A stretch of 64,000 nt of DNA from Elephas maximus indicus (lineage: Eukaryota > Chordata > Mammalia > Proboscidea > Elephantidae). Made by a program: the position numbers and the translations under genes. Positions 43,146 to 53,719 of the stretch are shown in pieces (position 1 is the stretch's first letter; every line of letters starts with the position of its first letter). A model generated the notes under the pieces. That model was given only the letters and a program-made list of their open reading frames with translations, ran no database searches and had not been told where the DNA came from. The stretch spans positions 47,644,635 to 47,708,634 of the forward strand of contig NC_064827.1 of assembly GCF_024166365.1 (NCBI RefSeq), read 5' to 3'.

Positions 43146-43465
43146 GAACAGCACTAGCACCCTTTGGATGGCGCAGGAGGGACACCCCTCATACAGCCTC
43201 TCTTTCCTCCTGTGTGACCTGCCAGGTCCTGGTAAGCATTTAGACTGAGCTTTGCATCTTACTCGTGGAATGAGTTCAGGTAAATGTGCCAATTGTTTTC
43301 CATTTGTACCATTTCCCATCCCCAAGCCTATTTCCACCCTTCCCTGTCCTACTGTGTGTCCTGGGAGGCTAACCTCAGCCAACCGCATCTCCCAGGCTCC
43401 TTAAGTTGCTGACTTCTGGGGGTGGGGGTGACTCAGGATGTGTTAGCAATAGATCATAGGGTGGG
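43146..43465. other. Unassigned sequence
   Basis: A 126-codon minus frame (43008-43388) spans the repeat and this flank. It has no domain and is rejected as a gene. Confidence 0.35.
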
Positions 43466-43641
43466 AGAAGAAGATGGGCTGCTAACCTAAAGACTGGCAG
43501 TTCAAACCCACCCAGCAGCACTGCAGGAGAAAGGCTTGGTGATCTGCTTCTGAAAAGATTACAGCCAAGAAAGCCCCATGGAGCGGATGTACTCTGTAAC
43601 CCATGGGGTCACCATGAGTCAGAATCGACTTGACGGCAACA
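43466..43641 (+). mobile_element. AfroSINE, long type, 5'-shortened (+)
   Basis: Starts at 'gatgggctgctaacctaaa', has 'ttctgaaaagattacagcc' and ends 'gacttgacggcaacaagat'. Confidence 0.9.
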
Positions 43642-43760
43642 AGATATACCCCCACAGTGCTCCTTCCCTGCTTGGGCACCTACTCTCTGGCAATAGCTAT
43701 GTCCCTCCCAGACTATGGTTCCTTCTGGGCACCCCCTTCTCCACAGTTCCAATCCTCACT

Positions 43761-43922
43761 AAAACCGAAAAAACCAAACCCATTGCCTTCAAGTTGATTC
43801 CCACTCATAGTGACCCTACAGGACAGAGTAGAACAGCCCCATAGGGTTTCCAATGAGCAGCTGGTAGATTCGAACTGCTGACCTTTTGGTTAGCAGCAGA
43901 ATTCTCACCCACTGTGCCACCC
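43761..43922 (-). mobile_element. AfroSINE, short type (-)
   Basis: From 'ccgaaaaaaccaaacccat' to 'acccactgtgccaccc'. It faces the plus copy 120 bases upstream. Confidence 0.94.
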
Positions 43923-44009
43923 TTTGTCCCTTCCCACTGCGACTAGCGTCTGGGTCTTTCAAGGTCTCTTGCCTATTTCCTTAACTCTGCTCCTCTTTTA
44001 TAAGTAGTC

Positions 44010-44575
44010 CTTTCATTGTTGTTGCTGTCAAGTTTGCTCCAACACATGGAGATCTTTTGTAAAACAGAACAAAATGCTGCCCAGTCCTGCACCATCTTCA
44101 TGATCCGTGTCTGTTGTGCCAGTCCAACTCATTGAGGGTTTCTTCTGTTTTCTCTGAGCCTCCACTTTACCAAATATGATATCCTTTTCAAGTAATTGGT
44201 CTTTCCTAATGATCTGTCCAAAGTAAGTGAGACAAAGTCTCATTATCCTCACTTCTGAGGAGTATTCTGGTTGTATTTCTTCTAAGACTGGTTTGTTCAT
44301 TCTTCTGACAGTCCACAACATATTCAACATTGTTCTCCAACACCACAATTTGAATGCATCAATTCTTCTGTCTTCCTTTTTCATTGTCCATCTTTCGTAT
44401 GCATATGAGGCAATTGAAGAGACCATGGCTTGGATCAGGCACCTTAGTCCTCAAAATGACAGCTTTGCTTTTTAAAACTTTAAAGAGGTCTTTTGCAGCA
44501 GATTTGCCCAATGCAATTTGTTGTTTGATTTCTTGACTGCTGCTTCTATGGACACTGATTGGTGTCCTTTCATTA
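44010..44575 (-). mobile_element. RTE/BovB LINE 3' fragment (-)
   Basis: Minus copy of the same RTE, its 3' end to the left near 'ttgttgttgctgtcaagtt'. The minus frame 44028-44426 reads 'MVSSIASYAYERWTM', 'RIDAFKLWCWRTMLNM', 'TVRRMNKPVLEEIQPEYS' and 'RLCLTYFGQIIRKDQLLEKD', the RTE C-terminal region. It ends early relative to other copies. Confidence 0.88.
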
Positions 44576-44624
44576 AAGTCTGTTTATTTGGAACCATCTA
44601 GGTGGATTCTGTTCCCTGTTGAAA

Positions 44625-44825
44625 CTGATACAGCAAGTTATTTACTTTCTCTGGACGTCACTTCCTCTTCTTAAAATGGGAATAATGCTAATGCCCACTC
44701 TATAGGGATGATGTGACAGCTAAACGAGAAAATGTAATATGGTGCCTTGCACAGTGCCTGGAATTAATAAGCACTCAGTGAATGTTCATTAATACTACCA
44801 TCATCACTATCATTAGAATTTATAA
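44625..44825 (+). mobile_element. MIR SINE
   Basis: 'aaatgggaataatgctaat', 'ttgcacagtgcctggaatt' and 'aataagcactcagtgaatg' run in plus MIR order to the tail. Confidence 0.85.
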
Positions 44826-45060
44826 GCCTGGGGCTACATGGTCTCTATTGGAAAGGGTATGGATGGATTATTTGCTATAAATTCATATAAATGATTTTAA
44901 TTTTTTTATCCCAAAGTAAAGTTGAGGCATGGGCTATGTAAATTGTAAGTATCTCTCACTATTTACAAGCAAGAGAACTGTGCCCTTTATAGACAGCTTT
45001 GATATCCAATCTTTCCTCATATGAAGGAAATCACAAGAAATATTCATCCACCTTTATACA
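44826..45060. other. Unassigned sequence
   Basis: AT-rich and unrecognised. Confidence 0.35.
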
Positions 45061-45061
45061 T

Positions 45062-45235
45062 AACAGATAACACTTACAGGGATGTTTTCTCTATGCCAAA
45101 TAATCCAAGTCTTTATACGGAGAATTATGTAATTATCATGTATTACTGCCTCTGCCTCTACAGATGAGACAAATGACGTTTAAAGAGATGAAGGGATTTG
45201 TCCAAGGTCACACAGTCATATGTCTTCCCCCTCTG
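45062..45235 (-). mobile_element. MIR-family SINE (-)
   Basis: 'agatgagacaaatgacgtt' and 'tttgtccaaggtcacacag' complement the MIR core. Confidence 0.72.
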
Positions 45236-46335
45236 GGGAGGGGCTCCAAATAAATTTTTCAATGAAAATTGGCTGAATGGAAAATTTAAGTCCAAATATT
45301 CATTTAGATAGATCAGTCTCAGAAAATAGCCTACTCCATCTCAAAGAGCCTACTTTGAGGCTTTCTTCAGTGCCTTGAGCTCCATCTTTCTGCCAAGTCC
45401 TATAGAAGTAATCCTCTCCTGATTTATTTATAGCTCCTGGCTCTTGGCTCTGTAACACAGAGATTAGCTGGATCCAGGATCTTTTTTTTTTTTTTTCATT
45501 CTACTGTGAAGTTAGGTGACTTGTCAAAGGCCACAGAAGTCTTCTGACTCTGAATCCAGTGGTCTTTACATTCTAATAGGCTGTTATCTTTGATTGAAAA
45601 GGAAGGGGTATCTTTGAGCTTGCTTCCCAGTAATGTTTCTCTCAACCTCAGGAGCTAAGTCCCCATGAGGGAAGCACCTTGCCCAGACTGGGAAGCAGAG
45701 CTGGGACAAGAATCTGGGCTCTCTAACTCTTTCTCTTGGGCTCTCGTCATTCCAATAAGGAGAGAGATACAAGGCAGAGACTACTTGGAAACAACAAAAT
45801 GAGAGAAATACTTTAGGTTCTCATACTCCCCTTAAATTCCTGTAGACAGTGACTAAGGCGAGAATTTCTAGGCCCCAATACTCTACCTGCCTGAAGGACC
45901 CAAGACTGGGATGTCTTTCCGAAGGCTTGGTCTGGCTGCCCAGCTGCTGCCTAGGGAGCTCAGAGATGGTATTCAAACCCCCTGAGCCAAGTGTAGGGAC
46001 CCTAGAGTGCCTGGCTGCATGCAATGCCCTCTACAGTAGTGCTCCTGGCCCAGTTGTCATACATGAGTGAATACTCAAGCAGGTGCTGGGAAAGAGAGGT
46101 GGTCAGGGCTGCTAAGGGGGGCCAGGGCTACAAGAGGTACTTGATTTGTCTTTTGATGGAGCCAAGGACACGCTCTGGTGACACCCATGGCTACTTCCTC
46201 CTATTGTGCACCCTGTCTCTCTGGAAGCCTACCTTTAGCCCTGCCAAAACAGACTGGTGGGAAGTGATCTGGAGATCCTGCTCCAAACTAAGTGGCCAGT
46301 GGGAGCTGGGTGAGCCAAGAGAGTCTTGGATAAAC
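45236..46335. other. Unassigned sequence
   Basis: 1.1 kb with a T-run at 45482-45496 and a MIR-like trace at 45510-45560. The 109-codon plus frame at 46024-46353 has no domain and its composition is unremarkable. Confidence 0.35.
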
Positions 46336-46500
46336 TCATCAAACATTTGCTGACTGCCTGCTGTCTGTCAGACTCTACACTGGGAACTGACAATTCTGCA
46401 ATGAGTTGGAAACAATGTTTGTCTTTTACAGTCTAGTAAAATTTGGACCCAAGTAGCTCAAATGCAACGCAGAGAGTGCCAGAGCCCTAAAAGAGAAATT
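46336..46500 (-). mobile_element. L2 LINE fragment (-)
   Basis: 'aaacatttgctgactgcct' followed by 'ttttacagtctagtaaaat' fits the complement of the L2 3' end. Diverged. Confidence 0.5.
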
Positions 46501-46509
46501 CCAGAGTTA

Positions 46510-46640
46510 TTCTACCTGGTCCAGTGTCAGCTTAGTCCCATGATGCTGGGTGACCTTGGGCACGTTGCTGAACCTCTCTAATCTCAGTTTCCATCCGTGC
46601 CTTCCCTTCTTCAGAGTTTCTCAATAAAGGAAATGAGACA
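46510..46640 (+). mobile_element. MIR SINE fragment
   Basis: 'gctgggtgaccttgggcac' and 'aacctctctaatctcagtt' are the plus-strand MIR core. Confidence 0.8.
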
Positions 46641-46645
46641 GTGGG

Positions 46646-47145
46646 TGTCATGGTTTGAATTGTGTCCCCTCAAAATATCTGTCAACTTAGTTGGGCCATA
46701 AGTCCCAGTCTTGTGTGATTGTCCATCATTTTATGTGATTTCCCTATGTGTTGTAAATCCTATCACTATGATGAAATGAGATGGATTAGTGGCAGTTATA
46801 TTTATGAGATATACAAGATTAGATAGTGTCTTAAGCCAATCTATTTGAGATATAAAAGAGAGAAGCAAGCAGAGAGACATGGGGATCTCATACCACCAAG
46901 AAAGCAGCACCAGAAGCAGAGCACCTCCCAGGTACCTGAGCTTCCTGCGCTGAGATGCTCCCAGACCAATGGAACACATCCGAAGGAAATTCCTTCAGAA
47001 CTGACAGAGACAGAAAGCCTTCCCCTGGAGCCAATGCCCTGAACTCAGACTTCTAGCCTAGTGGACTGTGAGAGAATAAACTCCTCTTTGTTAAAGCCAT
47101 CCACTTGTGGTATTTCTGTTATAGCAGCACTAGATGACTAAGTCA
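46646..47145 (+). mobile_element. MaLR-like solo LTR (+), 500 bp
   Basis: A complete LTR from TGTCATGGTTTGAATTGTG to GATGACTAAGTCA, with TG...CA ends and an AATAAA-type signal near 47074. An exact 5-bp duplication GTGGG stands at 46641-46645 and 47146-47150, as expected for an ERVL/MaLR integrase. There are no gag, pol or env genes, so the internal part was lost by LTR-LTR recombination. It shares its last 60 bases almost exactly with 27908-27967. Confidence 0.95.
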
Positions 47146-47256
47146 GTGGGCTTAAAAGTACTTTGCAGACAGAGGCTGAGCAGGGAGAGATGATTATTAG
47201 CATTTCATAATGTAGTTGCCACTTATTTAGCACCTTCCAAGTGCCAAACATTCCAC

Positions 47257-47565
47257 TTGAATACAAATGTTGGAAACAAAGAGGAAGCATCAGTAGTTGG
47301 AAAATATGGCCTTGGGGATAGAAACGATGTGGGAGAACACATGATAGAATTTTGCAAGACCAGTGACTTATTCATTGCAAATACTTTTTTCAACAACATA
47401 AATGGAGACTATACATATGGACATCACTGGATGGTATACACAGAAATCAAATTTACTGCATCTATGGAAAGAGATGATGGAGAAGCTCAATATCATCAGT
47501 CTGAACAAGACCAGGGGCCAACTGTGGAACAGACCATCAGTTGTTCATACACAAGTTCAAGTTGA
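47257..47565 (+). pseudogene. RTE endonuclease C-terminal remnant
   Basis: 102 codons beginning 'MNTNVGNKEEASVVGKYGLG', then 'NDVGEHMIEFCKTSDLFIAN' and 'YTYGHH'. In intact RTE this follows the catalytic GDFNA motif of an APE-type endonuclease. The motif itself lies upstream of the truncation and is absent, so the protein could not nick DNA. Confidence 0.85.
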
Positions 47566-48001
47566 AGCTGAAGAAAATTAAAACAAGTCCATGAGAGCCA
47601 AAGTAAGACCTTGAGTATCACCCACCTGAATTTGGAGACCATCTCAAGAATAGATTTGACACATTGAACACTAATGATGGAAGACCAGACGAGTTGTGGG
47701 AGTACATCAAGGACATCATATATGAAGAATGCAACAGGTCATTGAAAGGACAGGAAAGAAAGAAAAAAAACAAAATGGATGTCAAAAGTGACTTTGAAAC
47801 TTGCTCTTGAATGTAGAGTAGCTAAAATAAAAGGAAGCAATGATGAAGTAAAAGAGCTGCACAGAAGATTCCAAAGGTGGCTCAAGAAGACAAAGTATTA
47901 TAATGAAATGTGCAAAGACCTGGAGTTAGAAAACCAAAAGAGAACATGCTCAGCATTTCTCAAGCTGAAAGGACTGAAGAAAAATACTCAAGTCTCAAGT
48001 T

Positions 48002-49616
48002 GTGATACTGAACGATTCTATGGGCAAAATATTGAATGATGCAGGAAGCATAAAAAGAAGTTGGAAGGAATGCACAGAGTCACTGTACCAAAAAGAATTG
48101 GTCGACGTTCAGCCATTTCAGGACATACAGTATGATCAAGAACCTATGGTACTGAAAGGAGAAGTTCAAGTTGCACTGAAGGCATTGGCAGAAAACAAAG
48201 CTCCAGGAATTGATGGAATGCCAATTGAGATGTTTCAACAAATGGATGCAATGCTGAAAGCACATACTTCTCCATGCCAAGTATTTGGAAGACAGCTTCC
48301 TGGCCAACTGACTGGAAGAGATCCATATACATGCCTATTGCAAAGAAAGGTGATCCAATGGAATGTGAAAAGTATTGAACAATATCATTAATATCACATG
48401 CAAGTAAAATTATGCTGAAGGTAATTTAAAAATGGTTGCAGAAGTATATTGAAAGAGAACTGCCAGGGGTTCAAGCCGAATTCAGAAGATGTGCAACAAA
48501 ATATATCATTTCTGATGTCAGGTGGATCTTGGCTGAAAGCAGAGAATATCAGAAAGATGTTTACCTGTGTTTTATTGACTCTACAAAGGCATTTGACTGT
48601 GTGGATCATAACAAATCATGGATAACATTATAAAGAATGAGAACTCCAGAACACTTAATTGTGCTCACGCAGAACCTGTACATAGACCAGGAGGCAGTCC
48701 TTCAAACAGAACAAGGGAATATTGAGTGATTTAACATCAGAAAAGGTGTGGGTCAGGGTTGTATCCTTTCACCATACTTATCTAATCTGTATGCCGAGCA
48801 AATAATCTGAGAAACTGGACCATATGAAGAAGAACGTGGCATCAGGATTGGAAGAAGACTCATTAACAATCTTCAGTATGCAGATGACACAATGTTGCTT
48901 GGTGAAAGTGAAGAGAACTTGAAGCACTTACTGATGAAGATCAAAGACTACAGCCTTCGGTATGGATTACATCTCAACATAAAGAAAACAAAAATCCTCA
49001 CAACTGGACAAGTAAGCAACATCATGATAAACAGAGAAAAGGTTGAAGTTGTCATGGATTTCATTTTACTTGGACCCACAATCAATACCCATGGAAGCAG
49101 CAGTCAAGAAATCAAATGACACATTGCATTGGAAAAATCTGCTGCCAAAGATCTCTTTAAAGTGTTAAAAAACAAAAATGTGAGCGCCTGACCCAAGCCA
49201 TGGTATTTTCAATCACCTCGTATGCATGCAAAAGCTGGGCAATGAATAAGGAAGACCAAAGGAGAATTGATGCATTTGAATTCTGATGCTGGCAAAGAAT
49301 ATTGAATACACGGACTGCCAGAAGAACAAACAAATATGTCTTGAAAGAAGTACAGTCAGAATGCTACTTAAAAGTAAGGATGGCGAGACTTCATCTCACG
49401 TACTTTGGACATGTTATTAGGAGGGTCCAGTCCCTGGGGAAGCACATCATGCTTGGTAAAGTAGAGGGTCAGCAAAAAAGAGGAAGATCCTCAATGAGAT
49501 GGATTGACACAGTGGCTGCAACAATGGGCTCAAACATAGCAACAATTGTAAGGATGGTACAGGACCAGGCAGTGTTTCGTTCTGTTGTACATAGGGTCAC
49601 TATGAGTCGGAAATGA
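48002..49616 (+). pseudogene. RTE reverse-transcriptase remnant
   Basis: Split over several frames. In order: 'LAENKAPGIDGMPIEMFQ' (48187-48240), the motif with catalytic aspartate 'FIDSTKAFDCVDH' (about 48571-48609), 'YADD' intact at 48877-48888 in 'QYADDTMLLGESEENLKHLL', then the tail 'DFILLGPTIN', 'HGSSSQEIK' and 'YFGHVIRRVQSLGKHIMLGK'. In life it would copy its own RNA, and probably SINE RNA, at the nicked target. At least five stops or frameshifts make it dead, although the active-site aspartates survive. Confidence 0.9.
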
Positions 49617-49649
49617 CTCAACGGCACCTAATGACTAGAAGCACCAAGT

Positions 49650-49855
49650 GTCTCCTCATTACTGCATGTAATATTCCAGCAACCCTGGCAGAGCTGTATT
49701 ATTCTCTATATTTTGAAGATGAGATATGGATGCTCTGAGGGAGGACTTAGGCATGGTCACACAGCTTTTAAGTGATAGAGCTGGGATTCAAACCCAGGTC
49801 ATTGGGATTCTGGAGTGTATGTTCTTTCTGGGTTGCCTCCTATGGCTTCCTTTTT
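49650..49855 (-). mobile_element. MIR SINE (-)
   Basis: 'ggtcacacagcttttaagt' and 'gctgggattcaaacccagg' complement the MIR core. Confidence 0.85.
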
Positions 49856-50095
49856 CTTCACTCGCTGATTCAGTGTTGATTTATTGAACCCTTTTTACAA
49901 TGAAACTTGTGAGAGCCGGCACTCAACAGAACAGCCTTGTTTTTTCCGGGTCTCACAAGTTTTCCACCTTTGACAAGGTGCAGTTACCACTTTTCTATCA
50001 CTCTCTAGTGGAAAATATTTGAGCTTCCTTCTCTGACAGGTTTCTGCCTTACACAGGTTCTGGCTTTTGCAGGTTCTCCTGTATAGGCCAAGCAT
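49856..50095. other. Unassigned sequence
   Basis: Nothing recognised. Confidence 0.35.
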
Positions 50096-50150
50096 TACGC
50101 TATAGGATGGCTATGAGTCAGAGCCAACTTGATGGCACCTAACAACAACA
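50096..50150 (+). mobile_element. AfroSINE or RTE 3'-end fragment (+)
   Basis: Only 'ggatggctatgagtcagag' and 'aacttgatggcacctaaca' with an ACAACA tail. The same tail ends both the long AfroSINE type and the RTE, so its parent cannot be decided. Confidence 0.7.
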
Positions 50151-50154
50151 ATGC

Positions 50155-50575
50155 TAAGCTCCAAAAATACAGAGGTGAGTAAAACAGCCATGAAGCCTTC
50201 TCTCATGGACTCACAGTCTGGTAGGGAAGACAGACAACGAAGAGTAATTAAAAGCCTAATAACTGTCTCCAAGGGGGAGGAACAGGGCCCTCTGAGAGTG
50301 GGAACCCATCTGAGAATCAAGCAAGGTCTCCCAGAAAAAGTGATATTTCAGCTAAAATCTGAAGGTTAAGTGGGATTTGATTGGACAAAAAGGGAGGGAA
50401 GAACAGCATGGAGCCTGGAGTCAAAAATGTGGTGTGTTAATGAAACAGCAGTCGCCAGGGGCACAGGCAGGAGGAGGAAGGACTGTACAAGGTTTGACTG
50501 AGGAGGGAGGCAGGAGTCTTGAAAGGCATGCCAAGGAGTTTGGACTTGATCCTCAGGGCCCTTGAGAATTGAGTT
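50155..50575 (-). mobile_element. L2 LINE fragment (-)
   Basis: 'tggactcacagtctggtag', 'agtgatatttcagctaaaa' and 'gagtttggacttgatcctc' are the complement of L2. The neighbouring copy at 50790-51580 carries the same order. Confidence 0.7.
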
Positions 50576-50789
50576 CACAGAGTCCTCATACCCTTCATTT
50601 TAATGTCTTAGTGGTTTCCACATTTGCCCTCTGACTGGCTAAAGAGTGAGTGCCAGAGGAGCTGAGAGTGACCAGGCAAGCTGAGGGCAGCATGGAGCTT
50701 CAGAGAAGACAAGATAGGCTGGGACAGCAGCCAGAGTGGAGGTGAGACGGCACCAGGGACAGCTCTCAGTGGCTCCTGGGACTCAAGGG

Positions 50790-51580
50790 CAGAGATGATT
50801 CACTCATTCATTTATTCTACAAATATCTATTGAGCATCTACTACTATGTTCTGGACACTGTTCTGGGCACTGGGGGATAGATACATCAACAAACTAAACA
50901 GACAAAATTTCCTGCCCTCTGAAGGTTACTTTCTAGTAGATGGAGACAGACAATAAACATAACCAAAAAAAAACCAAACCCAGTGCCGTCGAGTCGATTC
51001 CGACGCATACACAATTATATTAGAAGGTGACAAGTGTATGGAAAAAATAGAGCAAGGATGGGAGATGATGAGCAGTGCGAGTGGAAGGAGTCAGTTTTAA
51101 CCTTAAATAAGATGGTGTCAGAGAAGTCTTTACAGAAAGAGTGACATCTGGGCTTGAAGAAGGTAGAGGAAGAAGTCAAGAACATTCATACAGGAAGAGT
51201 TTTCCAGGCAGAAGGAGCAGCAGGTGCAAAGGTCCTGAGATGGGGAAATTGCCTGATGTTTTGAAGACACCGTGAGGTGGTTAGGGTGGGAGAGTAGGAG
51301 TGGATGGTTTCATATGGCTGTGGGGCTGGATCAGAGTATAGGGCCTTGGGGGTCATTGTAAAGACTTGGTTTTTACTCTGGGCAGGATGAGGAGACCCTG
51401 GGGAATTTTGAGCAGCGAGGTGACATGATCTAACTTATATTTTAACAGAATCCCTCTGGATGCTGGGGTGATATTAGATTGTTGGGGTAAGGATGGTGGC
51501 AGGGAGAGCAGTTAGGAAGCTATTGCAGTATTTCAGAGGAGATTAAAGTTGGAAAAGTGTGCTCAGCATATAAAGGCTTA
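50790..51580 (-). mobile_element. L2 LINE (-), with SINE tail insert
   Basis: Clear minus L2: 'tctattgagcatctactac', 'ggtgacaagtgtatggaaa', 'tttccaggcagaaggagca', 'gtgacatgatctaacttat'. It is about 790 bases, split by an AfroSINE tail fragment at 50960-51010. Confidence 0.85.
50960..51010 (-). mobile_element. AfroSINE 3'-end fragment (-)
   Basis: Only the tail: an A-run, then 'ccaaacccagtgccgtcga' and 'gattccgacgcata'. It is a severely 5'-truncated insertion in L2. Confidence 0.88.
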
Positions 51581-51865
51581 ACAAGACCAGCAAAGGAGCA
51601 ACGAAGGCCCTGACTAGGGGCCAAGAAAAGTCCGGAATAGAGAGGAATAGAAAGCCCACATTCCTGGTTCCTGGAGGAGAAGCTGGGCACCTATAGGAGT
51701 CTAGGATGCCCAAAGGGAAAGATGAGCACAGAGGCAACAAGGCCCTTAGAACTAAGACTCCCACCTTATCCTGCCTTCTAAATCTCAGCATTTTCTTGCC
51801 TCTTCTTCCGTGACTCCTAACCATTGCATGGATCTCCTGCCTTGAGTCTCTCTTCTTCTAATCCC
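51581..51865. other. Unassigned sequence between two L2 copies
   Basis: The 93-codon minus frame 51543-51824 has a leucine-rich C-terminal stretch but starts in unannotated DNA and ends in L2. Rejected as a gene. Confidence 0.35.
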
Positions 51866-51869
51866 TCCT

Positions 51870-52265
51870 CCCTGCTGCCCCAGTATGCTCTTCCTGAATG
51901 CGTCTTCTTGGACACTGCCACTTCCTTGTACTAAGACCTTCAGTGACTCCCCTGGTCTGCAAGGTAAAGTCTGACCTCCTCATTTGGTCTTCAGTTCCCC
52001 CATGATCATGTACCACCCTTCTCTCCCAGCCTCATCCCTCACTATTTTCCATCATATACCCAATATTCCAGCTATATTCAACTCCCTGCCTTTTTCCAAA
52101 TAGGCCTCAAGCTTTCCTTGCTTTTCCTTAGAATGTTAACCCCAGTTGATACACTTTGACCACCAAGATCATCCAGGGAGCCTTCCCAGGCCTTCTTCCC
52201 CTTCCCAAGCTAGAGGAGATCATACTGTCTTCAGAACTTGCACAGCCTTTGAGCCAGCTACCTTA
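51870..52265 (+). mobile_element. L2 LINE 3' region
   Basis: 'accttcagtgactcccctg', 'ccccatgatcatgtaccac' and 'ggagccttcccaggccttc' are in plus L2 order. It is in inverted orientation to the L2 copies on its left. Confidence 0.8.
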
Positions 52266-52289
52266 TTTCTGTCCAGGGCTTTGAATCAG

Positions 52290-52386
52290 TTCATTCTGGT
52301 TTGAGCTCTTCTGACAATTTGCATTTCTAACAAGTTCCCAACGATGCTAATGCTGCTGGTTAGGGACCAATTCTGAGAACCACTAG
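52290..52386 (+). mobile_element. MER5-like DNA transposon, 3' half
   Basis: 'acaatttgcatttctaaca', 'aagttcccaacgatgctaa' and the terminus 'ttctgagaaccactag' match the 3' half of MER5, a nonautonomous hAT-type element. Confidence 0.8.
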
Positions 52387-52390
52387 TAGA

Positions 52391-52500
52391 GCAGTGGTTC
52401 TCAAAATTCATTATACATAAGAATCACCTGGGGATCTTGTGAAAATGTAGATTCTGGCTAAGTATATCTGGGGTGGAAATGAAAATTCTCACCAGGGGTT
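52391..52500 (+). mobile_element. MER5-like DNA transposon, 5' half
   Basis: Starts with the terminus 'cagtggttctcaaaattca' and reads 'aagaatcacctggggatct', the 5' half of MER5. It follows the end of another copy by only four bases. Confidence 0.8.
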
Positions 52501-52800
52501 TGAACTGAAACGAACCAGTTAGAAGCCTTGTTTTTATCAAGGGTCAGAGAAAGGGGCATGGAAAAGAAAAACCGAGTGAGTCTGCAGTCAGCACTCAAGG
52601 TCAAAGGGCAGAAACTGAAGTGTGTGTGAGTTCTGATGTGCCAGTCTAGGAAAGAGCAGGTGCCAAGTATCCCAGGCTAGCCTGAGACACATTTGTCCCA
52701 TGATCCTGAGAGGCAGAATGTGAAGGGAGCCTCTAAGAACTATGGACCAAGCATGCCCCTAAGAAAATCACTCTCCCAGGAAGGGAAAGGAGAAGGAAGC
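52501..52800. other. Unassigned sequence
   Basis: Nothing recognised. Confidence 0.35.
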
Positions 52801-52802
52801 CA

Positions 52803-53018
52803 CTCCTAGTAAATACCTAGTATGCACCAGGTACTCTACTTACATTCTGTCTACTCCTCTCAGCCACACTGTGAGGTGGAAGTTATTATCTCTACCTTTC
52901 AGATGAGGAAAATGAAGCTCAAGGAGGTTAAGTTACTTGTCTGAAGTCATGTAACTAATAGTGGTGGGCCTGAGATTTGGGCCTAGGTCTCTCTGGTGAT
53001 TTCAGGCCCTGCTCTAGG
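52803..53018 (-). mobile_element. MIR-family SINE (-)
   Basis: 'tagtatgcaccaggtactc', 'atgaggaaaatgaagctca' and 'gttaagttacttgtctgaa' are in minus MIR order. Confidence 0.85.
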
Positions 53019-53269
53019 AAGGTTTTGTGGGATTTAAAAGCTAAGTAGACTCTGAACATGTAGAGGTAAGGATAATGGGACAGGGAATTAAATATTTCAA
53101 ACAGAAGGAATAGAATAGCAGGAAAAAAAAAGTAATTATGGATCCCTGAACTTAAAAAAATAATTAGTTTGCTTTAAAAAATAGAGTATAACACCTCAAT
53201 CTCCCCTTCCACAAGCCTCCAGGTCCACCCTGCTCCCACCCAGCTACCTTTTCTCTCTCTCTCTCTCTT
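53019..53269. other. Unassigned sequence with CT-repeat
   Basis: A CT-run at 53252-53269 marks the right border. The left part is not recognised. Confidence 0.4.
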
Positions 53270-53719
53270 CTCTTTTCTTCATTCCCCCTTCCCAGCCCCA
53301 TACACCACCCTTCCTTCCTGTCAGCCCTCTCAGTGCTGCCACGGCTAGCGCATCCTCAACTCAGACCAACCACTGCACCGGGCTCACACTGTCCCTCCTT
53401 TCCGACCACTCGACTAGCTACTGAACAGAGGAAAGAGAGCCTGTACCACTCCCCATCTGACACCCCCACCTCTCTAGTGAAAGGCTGTAAATGCTCCATA
53501 CTGCTGGACCGACACCAGGAAGCAGACAGCACCCACCCAGTCCACCCTCAGTTACCTCGCCAAACTAGTGTACAGCAAACAGGTCTTGCCCTACCTGCTG
53601 CTGCCTCACCCATCCTAACAAGGTGGTGAGAGCTATTGTGTCCTCAGAAAAGCAAGTAGCAGAGCACATGTGGCCTGCCCACCCTGACATACCAAAACAA
53701 ATCAAAGAGGCAAGATTAA

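Larger units (their letters stand above)
47240..49645 (+). mobile_element. RTE/BovB LINE, 2.4 kb, 5'-truncated
   Basis: The longest RTE here. It begins in the C-terminal end of the endonuclease and runs through the reverse transcriptase to the 3' end 'gactcaacggcacctaatg'. Frames are broken at 47565, 47780, 48040, 48391, 48633, 49119 and 49300. The family is best known from BovB of ruminants and reptiles, and related elements are known in afrotherians. Confidence 0.93.

Noticed and set aside
43008..43388. 126-codon minus frame
   Set aside because: It spans an old repeat and its flank, with no domain.
46646..47145. An intact endogenous retrovirus
   Set aside because: Only the LTR is present, and no gag, pol or env sequence lies within or beside it.
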